Origin: an uncultured Bacteroidales bacterium
GTDB lineage: Bacteria; Bacteroidota; Bacteroidia; Bacteroidales; P3
Reading direction: 5' to 3'
Assembly: GCA_937886715.1 (NCBI GenBank)
Contig: CAKZZD010000054.1
Span: forward strand, 1 to 25,583
DNA length: 25,583 bases
This document shows positions 21,536-25,583 of this stretch, piece after piece. The position numbers were made by a program, and so were the translations under genes. Position 1 is the first letter of the stretch, and each line of letters opens with the position of its first letter. The notes below the pieces were generated by a model that worked only from the letters and a program-made list of their open reading frames with translations, did no database searches and had not been told where the DNA came from.

Positions 21536-22387
21536 TTATCTTGATTTTAAATATTCACTCAATCCCTGACGAATCCACATTTGATCTCGAGGATCATCTC
21601 CATATGGCGGCAGCATCTGTGGTACAACAGGAGCTGAACTCATTGGGTCTGGTTTTGGCATTAGTTTGATATTCTCGTAATGCTGCCACTCGGGTTTAGA
21701 AGTGCCTGATTTTATTTGATAATTTCCTGCTTGTCGTAAAATAAATTCCTCGGGAAAGAGGCCAAATGCTTTAGAAACATATCCAAAGTGATGATTTCCG
21801 ATATCCTGGGATTCCATCCTCTTTCCATTGTAAATATAAATTGTCGGATTCTTATTATCGTTTCCCAAACCATAAATGGTTTTTTTATTGTTCTTCAGGT
21901 CCCACTCTCCTCTTGTCTTTACAAGATTCCGAAATTTAATTGGATTCCACATGTTTTTTGCAGTTTTGGCATTTTTCTGTAGTAAATTAGAGTAAACATA
22001 ATCAATATTAACCTCTCCCCCAAGTTCTCCTATTGATGTCATTTTGTTGTTTTCAAAAAGAAAAACATAATTGTCAGTATGGTCATTTCGGGTTATGTGG
22101 CCAAATTTATCTACAACAATGGTGTCTCCACTCGGGTCTGTCAACCTTATCGGGTTCCACGCACAATATGCATACGGAGATATAAATGGATACTTGTCGG
22201 CATATCTGTCAACGGAGAGCCACATCGTCATCAGCTCGTGGTCCATATACCTCGCGCCGAAATAGCCATAGCCGGTTTCCTCGTCCTTCTCTTTCCCGGT
22301 TGAAGCAATATGGCAAAACCGCATAGTTTTTGTGCGGCTTACCCCTTCGGTTTTATTTGCTGATGTGCTCAGTTCTTCTATTGTCAC
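21536..22387 (-). CDS. orphan RHS tail, unit 3, with toxin-44-like C-terminal domain
   Basis: 283 aa from a GTG at 22387. Residues about 31-82 are the RHS-associated core (TGKEKDEETGYGYFGARY, MDHELMTMWLSVD, ISPYAYCAWNPIRLTDPSG). After DPSG the sequence turns AT-rich and encodes a new domain: RGEWDLKNNKKTIYG, GNHHFGYVSKAFGLFPEEF, and PYGDDPRDQMWIRQGLSEY near the end. These match the pattern I know as bacterial polymorphic toxin type 44 (Ntox44), a predicted nuclease-type toxin. The unit lacks the long RHS barrel, so it cannot be delivered by itself. It starts 8 bp after the unit-2 immunity gene. Confidence 0.85.
   Translation of the reverse strand: MTIEELSTSANKTEGVSRTKTMRFCHIASTGKEKDEETGYGYFGARYMDHELMTMWLSVDRYADKYPFISPYAYCAWNPIRLTDPSGDTIVVDKFGHITRNDHTDNYVFLFENNKMTSIGELGGEVNIDYVYSNLLQKNAKTAKNMWNPIKFRNLVKTRGEWDLKNNKKTIYGLGNDNKNPTIYIYNGKRMESQDIGNHHFGYVSKAFGLFPEEFILRQAGNYQIKSGTSKPEWQHYENIKLMPKPDPMSSAPVVPQMLPPYGDDPRDQMWIRQGLSEYLKSR
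22317..22337 (-). repeat. unit-3 boundary hairpin
   Basis: CCGCA / TGCGG, 5-bp stem (22319-22323 and 22333-22337) with a 9-base loop, at the same place relative to the RHS core as in units 2 and 4. Confidence 0.65.
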
Positions 22388-22395
22388 TGATTCGT

Positions 22396-22842
22396 TTATA
22401 TTCCTCTTTCATCCAAAAAATACGCGATTAGCTCATATTTCTTCCCCTTTCCTTTTTTGAAGATATAGATTTGATCGTCAACAATCATTTTTATGAAATC
22501 AAAAGAACCAAGATTTCGCGCAGGGGTATAACGGTGGAAGAAGCGCCTCTTATTATAGTAATATCTTTTATACCGGACACCGCTTACCGTCACAGTTCCA
22601 TTTTTCAATGTGTTTACACGTTCAGATATTTTTGTGTTGATGAAAATAAGAAGGGTGTCCGAGTCAAGCTCCTCCTTTTCTACATATTTGGTTAAATCAT
22701 CCCCAGGTTGTACGGGGAAATAAAAACGTTCAAATTCAGTATGGCAAATCTTATACTTAAGTTGTATTTCGCATGGTTGACAACAGCATATTGTCCCGCT
22801 GACAAGCAATAACGTTAATAATAAAACTTTTTTAATAATCAT
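22396..22842 (-). CDS. putative exported immunity protein for RHS unit 2
   Basis: 148 aa. Hydrophobic signal MIIKKVLLLTLLLVSGTICC; the residues before the Cys cluster (C19-C21) do not make a clean lipobox, so secreted or lipidated is open. The mature part is basic and aromatic (VRYKRYYYNKRRFFHRYTP) and not recognised. Its ATG lies 11 bp inside the end of the unit-2 toxin gene, indicating coupled translation, as expected for a toxin/immunity pair. Confidence 0.7.
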   Translation of the reverse strand: MIIKKVLLLTLLLVSGTICCCQPCEIQLKYKICHTEFERFYFPVQPGDDLTKYVEKEELDSDTLLIFINTKISERVNTLKNGTVTVSGVRYKRYYYNKRRFFHRYTPARNLGSFDFIKMIVDDQIYIFKKGKGKKYELIAYFLDERGI

Positions 22843-23698
22843 GATCAGCTCCGTTTCTTTCTAACAGTCCAACATTACGCATTGCAGCATTCTCATAACA
22901 AACCTTTTCTCTATTTAGCGATTCGGGAGTAACCTCCTTATTCACTATTGTGTTCAAAAATTCATCAAGCAATTCGTGCATAAAAACACAGGCTGCCGTT
23001 GATGATGTTGTTATGGGGTTCCCATCTTCGTCAGAATAATCCGTTGTGAGGCTATTGCCTTGATCGAATCCTTTATCATTGATGGCTATTGGATAGCAGT
23101 TCGTATTCGACAATGGCTCTGTTGCTGTTGCTCCAGAATTCGTTCCAATGTCCATGGTAATATATGCCTCATATATGTCGCCACCAATAACGTATGTCTC
23201 TGAAAAATAAAAAGAGCTATTGTTGGATTGGACAGAAACAAGAGCCGTCTCAGTTGCACTAATGGCTCCGCTGATTCCATCTAAGAGTGTTCGCTGATCG
23301 TCAGAGGCATTTTGATAAAGCTTTCTGAAACCTCGAGTGGAAAAAGTAAGATAGCCATTCTTGAACTTAAAGGCTCTTGCGGAACCAAATTGCTCCCTAA
23401 AGTATCTTTTTATTTGGGCTCTATTATAAGAGTCTATTGCACGAACTTTTTTGCCATCCGGATCCACCAGTTTAATAGGATTCCACGCGCAGTAGGCGTA
23501 GGGGGAGATGCCGGGGTATTTATCGGACATCGGGTCGACACTGAGCCATCCAGTCAACACCTCGCTCCAGTAATACCTCGCTCCGTAGTAGTGGAAGCCG
23601 GATTCGTAGTCCTTTTCCTTGCCCGTGAATAATGACCCCCCAAACCGCATGGGTTGAGTGCGGTCTGGCGGGGCGGTTTTATGTACTAGTTGATTCAA
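22832..23698 (-). CDS. orphan RHS tail, unit 2, with unknown HExxD-containing toxin tip
   Basis: 288 aa from a TTG at 23698; the first ATG is at residue 17. The RHS core (residues 24-80) is a different version from the other units: GKEKDYESGFHYYGARYYWS and VLTGWLSVDPMSDKYPG, then the shared ISPYAYCAWNPIKLVDPDG. The tip after LVDPDG has SYNRAQIKRYFREQFGSA, a central beta-rich part, and STAACVFMHELLDEFLN with a closing MRNVGLLERNGADHDY. HELLD resembles a zinc-peptidase HExxH with the second His replaced by Asp; metal-dependent activity is only a possibility. No Pfam name recalled. Confidence 0.8.
   Translation of the reverse strand: MNQLVHKTAPPDRTQPMRFGGSLFTGKEKDYESGFHYYGARYYWSEVLTGWLSVDPMSDKYPGISPYAYCAWNPIKLVDPDGKKVRAIDSYNRAQIKRYFREQFGSARAFKFKNGYLTFSTRGFRKLYQNASDDQRTLLDGISGAISATETALVSVQSNNSSFYFSETYVIGGDIYEAYITMDIGTNSGATATEPLSNTNCYPIAINDKGFDQGNSLTTDYSDEDGNPITTSSTAACVFMHELLDEFLNTIVNKEVTPESLNREKVCYENAAMRNVGLLERNGADHDY
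23643..23664 (-). repeat. unit-2 boundary hairpin
   Basis: ACCGCA / TGCGGT, 6-bp stem (23644-23649 and 23659-23664) with a 9-base loop, before the RHS core. Next to it is the conserved word GGTTTTATGTxCT seen at the other unit starts. Confidence 0.75.
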
Positions 23699-23813
23699 TT
23701 AGTTGGTGTTTTATTGGGGCGGGTGTCGGGTCCCTGTCCCTAAGCAGTCTGGTAACAGCCTCCCCGTATGCGTCTTGAAACACACGACCACAAACAAATA
23801 TCGTATCACCTTA

Positions 23814-24707
23814 TTACTTCGTTGTCACAATTTTGGCAATCTCAAAATCCATACCTAGAATTTTCTCATGTTTTACCATCTCATAGAATTCTTTCGTACA
23901 TACATACAATGGTTCGGGGCGTAACATGCCTCTTTTTACCCCAACATATTGTGCCGTTCTCGCCAAATCAAAAGAGTGAGACAGGTAAGATTCTTCATTT
24001 ATATATAGTTCAGATAATAAGTTTAGCCCCATTAAATCTTGGTTGGGGCACACATATATTTCCTTGGACATTGTAATTTCATGTCCGCAGATATTGATTT
24101 TTCTCTCATCACTGCATGGAATATTAACCGAGTCAAAATAGTCAATGCCGAATCTCGTTTCATGAGAAACAATAACACTATCTTTTACTGTTAATTGCAT
24201 AGCATGTGGAGAAGGTATCCCCTTAACTAATATTGGAAGGAATATCATGCCCTGCAAACTATATTTTCCTACCAGTTTTTGGAACCGTTTTGATACGATA
24301 ATTTCACCTCCAATGGTTTTACATACATCCACCTTCCCAAGTGAGGGAAGCTTAGAAAGAATCAGAGGTCCTTTCTGGACTCTTCCCGCTCCACATATTG
24401 GGCATGAAGGTCCATCATCATAGACTGTTCCGCATTCTTCACCGCAAGGTTCAACAGTTTTGTTTATTCTCACACGGAATAAGCGCGCTTCTGCAATCTC
24501 TTCATCTGTATATTTGTAAAACACATCCCAATCATAATACGCTCTTCCATCAACAATTTCTTCTATTTGATGCCGACTATCCTTATTATTGTTATCTAGA
24601 GGTAATACTATGGTGGCAAAAGAATGGTCTCCTGCCGTTACTTGGATGTTGGCATCCAATAGGTTTAATTTCTCCTTATTAATTCTGAATCTAATAAAAG
24701 TTTCCAT
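23814..24707 (-). CDS. putative immunity protein for RHS unit 1, with zinc-finger motif
   Basis: 297 aa, cytoplasmic (no signal peptide). A four-Cys knuckle is at C88, C92, C102 and C105 (EPCGEECGTVYDDGPSCPICGAGR), probably binding zinc. It is followed by LILSKLPSLGKVDVCKTIGGEIIVS. I recall similar proteins with a GEECGT, then CxxCGaGR block next to Bacteroidales RHS genes, but no family name. It starts 12 bp after the unit-1 toxin stop. If the toxin is a nuclease, a cytoplasmic immunity protein is what one expects. AT-rich. The 115 bp downstream (23699-23813) hold no gene. Confidence 0.7.
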   Translation of the reverse strand: METFIRFRINKEKLNLLDANIQVTAGDHSFATIVLPLDNNNKDSRHQIEEIVDGRAYYDWDVFYKYTDEEIAEARLFRVRINKTVEPCGEECGTVYDDGPSCPICGAGRVQKGPLILSKLPSLGKVDVCKTIGGEIIVSKRFQKLVGKYSLQGMIFLPILVKGIPSPHAMQLTVKDSVIVSHETRFGIDYFDSVNIPCSDERKINICGHEITMSKEIYVCPNQDLMGLNLLSELYINEESYLSHSFDLARTAQYVGVKRGMLRPEPLYVCTKEFYEMVKHEKILGMDFEIAKIVTTK

Positions 24708-24719
24708 TTGTAATTTTAT

Positions 24720-25583
24720 TTAGCGCGATGGGATTGGATATTTGCTGTATACAGATTCTAAAATTCTTTCTAATAGTTCAGCGGAGGGCTTGTTTTGTCC
24801 ATAAGGATACAAACTTCGGAATTCATTCGTTATTACCTGATGATATGCCCCATCTATACCAACCATTGGTCCATTGCGGTTTCCTCCAAGATACTTGGGA
24901 ACAATATGGTGCATTTCAATCTTTCCCGCTTTTCGGGGATATCTCTGCTGGGCCTCTATTACTAATCTCTCAATATTGGTTTTTGCTCCTTGTTTTACGT
25001 TACGTTTTATCATGGACTTGGCGACACCTTTTGCAACAGTCCCTGTTCCTCCTGTGACAACAAATAGTGTAGCATCAACTACAGCCTCCGTAACAGGATG
25101 CCCCCAAAACTCCCCTGCACTTTGGTGAATTCTATCCACCAATGGGTTGGGTGCTTTTTCAGTAATGGATACTTCTTGTAATGAGACAGATTCCCAAGTA
25201 TGTCCATATTGATCTCCATATGTCACCTCATCACTTCCTTCTGCCGTCATCATTACTGTTTTGCCAAGGTATTCTTCTCCATTTTTTAAATCATTTTGCG
25301 AATGGACATTCGCATCCCAGTGTACATGTCCGTTTTTGTCTTTGTACCAATCATCATTATCTATCGCTTCATTTCCATCCGGGTCAACCAGCTTCACCGG
25401 ATTCCACGCACAATAAGCATACGGCGAAATGCTGGGGTACTTGTCCGCCAGCGGGTCGACACTCAGCCACATGGTCATCAGCTCGTGGTCCATATACCTC
25501 GCGCCGAAATATCCATAACCCGTTTCCTCGTCCTTCTCTTTCCCGGTGAAATAACAACACGGGAAAATGATGCAGCAACTTTG
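24720..25583 (-). CDS. RHS protein C-terminus, unit 1, with HHIVP-type putative nuclease tip (5' end outside window)
   Basis: The frame is open to the right edge, so the start is not seen; this may be the end of a full rhs gene or another orphan. Visible: core TGKEKDEETGYGYFGARY, LSVDPLADKYPSISPYAY and LVDPDGN, then a linker domain, then a hydrophobic stretch VVDATLFVVTGGTGTVAKGV. The tip reads KIEMHHIVPKYLGGNRNG, GAYHQVITNEFRSLYPYG and ILESVYSKYPIPSR. The HHIVP start plus downstream His recalls HNH/treble-clef nuclease toxins; the exact family is not certain. It is followed after 12 bp by a putative immunity gene. Confidence 0.85.
   Translation of the reverse strand, partial: QSCCIIFPCCYFTGKEKDEETGYGYFGARYMDHELMTMWLSVDPLADKYPSISPYAYCAWNPVKLVDPDGNEAIDNDDWYKDKNGHVHWDANVHSQNDLKNGEEYLGKTVMMTAEGSDEVTYGDQYGHTWESVSLQEVSITEKAPNPLVDRIHQSAGEFWGHPVTEAVVDATLFVVTGGTGTVAKGVAKSMIKRNVKQGAKTNIERLVIEAQQRYPRKAGKIEMHHIVPKYLGGNRNGPMVGIDGAYHQVITNEFRSLYPYGQNKPSAELLERILESVYSKYPIPSR

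Noticed and set aside
1..25583. CRISPR array, insertion sequence, integrase or tRNA genes
   Set aside because: No regularly spaced direct repeats, no transposase or integrase domain, and no cloverleaf with TTCGANNC was found on either strand.

Overview
The window looks like a chromosomal segment of a Bacteroidales bacterium (phylum Bacteroidota). Three things point there: upstream motifs of the Bacteroidota type (a -7 box TAnnTTTG, in several cases with a TTTG/TTG about 19-21 bases upstream), weak or absent Shine-Dalgarno sequences, and typical families (DUF4595, DUF3298, PorE-like OmpA protein, DUF1846, Bacteroidales-style RHS tails). The genus cannot be fixed; a Prevotellaceae- or Muribaculaceae-like gut lineage is a guess. 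Nearly all genes lie on the minus strand. Exceptions are the 5S rRNA end at the left edge, a 5S-like remnant at about 1.45 kb, one DUF3298 lipoprotein gene, and one doubtful small ORF.

Layout from left to right. (1) 1-76: 3' end of a 5S rRNA and its terminator, so an rRNA operon ends here. (2) 281-1210: a two-gene unit, membrane protein then winged-helix regulator. (3) 1440-1546: a degraded second 5S end with an almost identical terminator. (4) 1642-2824: ECF sigma factor overlapping a membrane protein gene that may encode its partner. (5) 2983-3834: DUF4595-like lipoprotein, then a 51-base palindrome built from four copies of an 11-mer. (6) 4210-6171: DUF1846 protein and a small membrane-anchored protein. 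(7) 6355-7993: queC-queD-queE, the queuosine precursor operon, with a preQ1 class-I riboswitch four bases before the queC start codon. (8) 8328-9179 (+): DUF3298 lipoprotein. (9) 9174-11341: galM-galK, translationally coupled. (10) 11459-12241: a conserved protein that may belong to the uracil-DNA-glycosylase superfamily. (11) 12332-15989: a PorE-like four-domain OmpA protein with an extra C-terminal domain resembling a retropepsin that has lost its DTG motif, followed by miaA. (12) 16195-20559: mrdA-rodA-clpX, tightly packed. (13) 20817-25583: an RHS polymorphic-toxin cassette array.

The RHS array is the most accessory part. From the right edge leftwards it holds: an RHS C-terminus with an HHIVP-type putative nuclease tip and a zinc-finger putative immunity protein; an orphan RHS tip with an HExxD motif and a small exported putative immunity protein; an orphan RHS tip with a toxin-44-like domain and a lipoprotein putative immunity protein; and a frameshifted, toxin-less fourth unit. 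Each of the three left-hand units begins with a short homologous leader containing an ACCGCA-type hairpin with a 9-base loop, just before the shared core. This suggests a modular reservoir of toxin/immunity pairs that can be exchanged by recombination in the shared core.

The strongest individual observations are the preQ1 riboswitch (both pseudoknot helices can be traced), the degenerate retropepsin-like domain on the PorE-like protein, the RHS array with its boundary hairpins, and the four-fold 11-mer palindrome.
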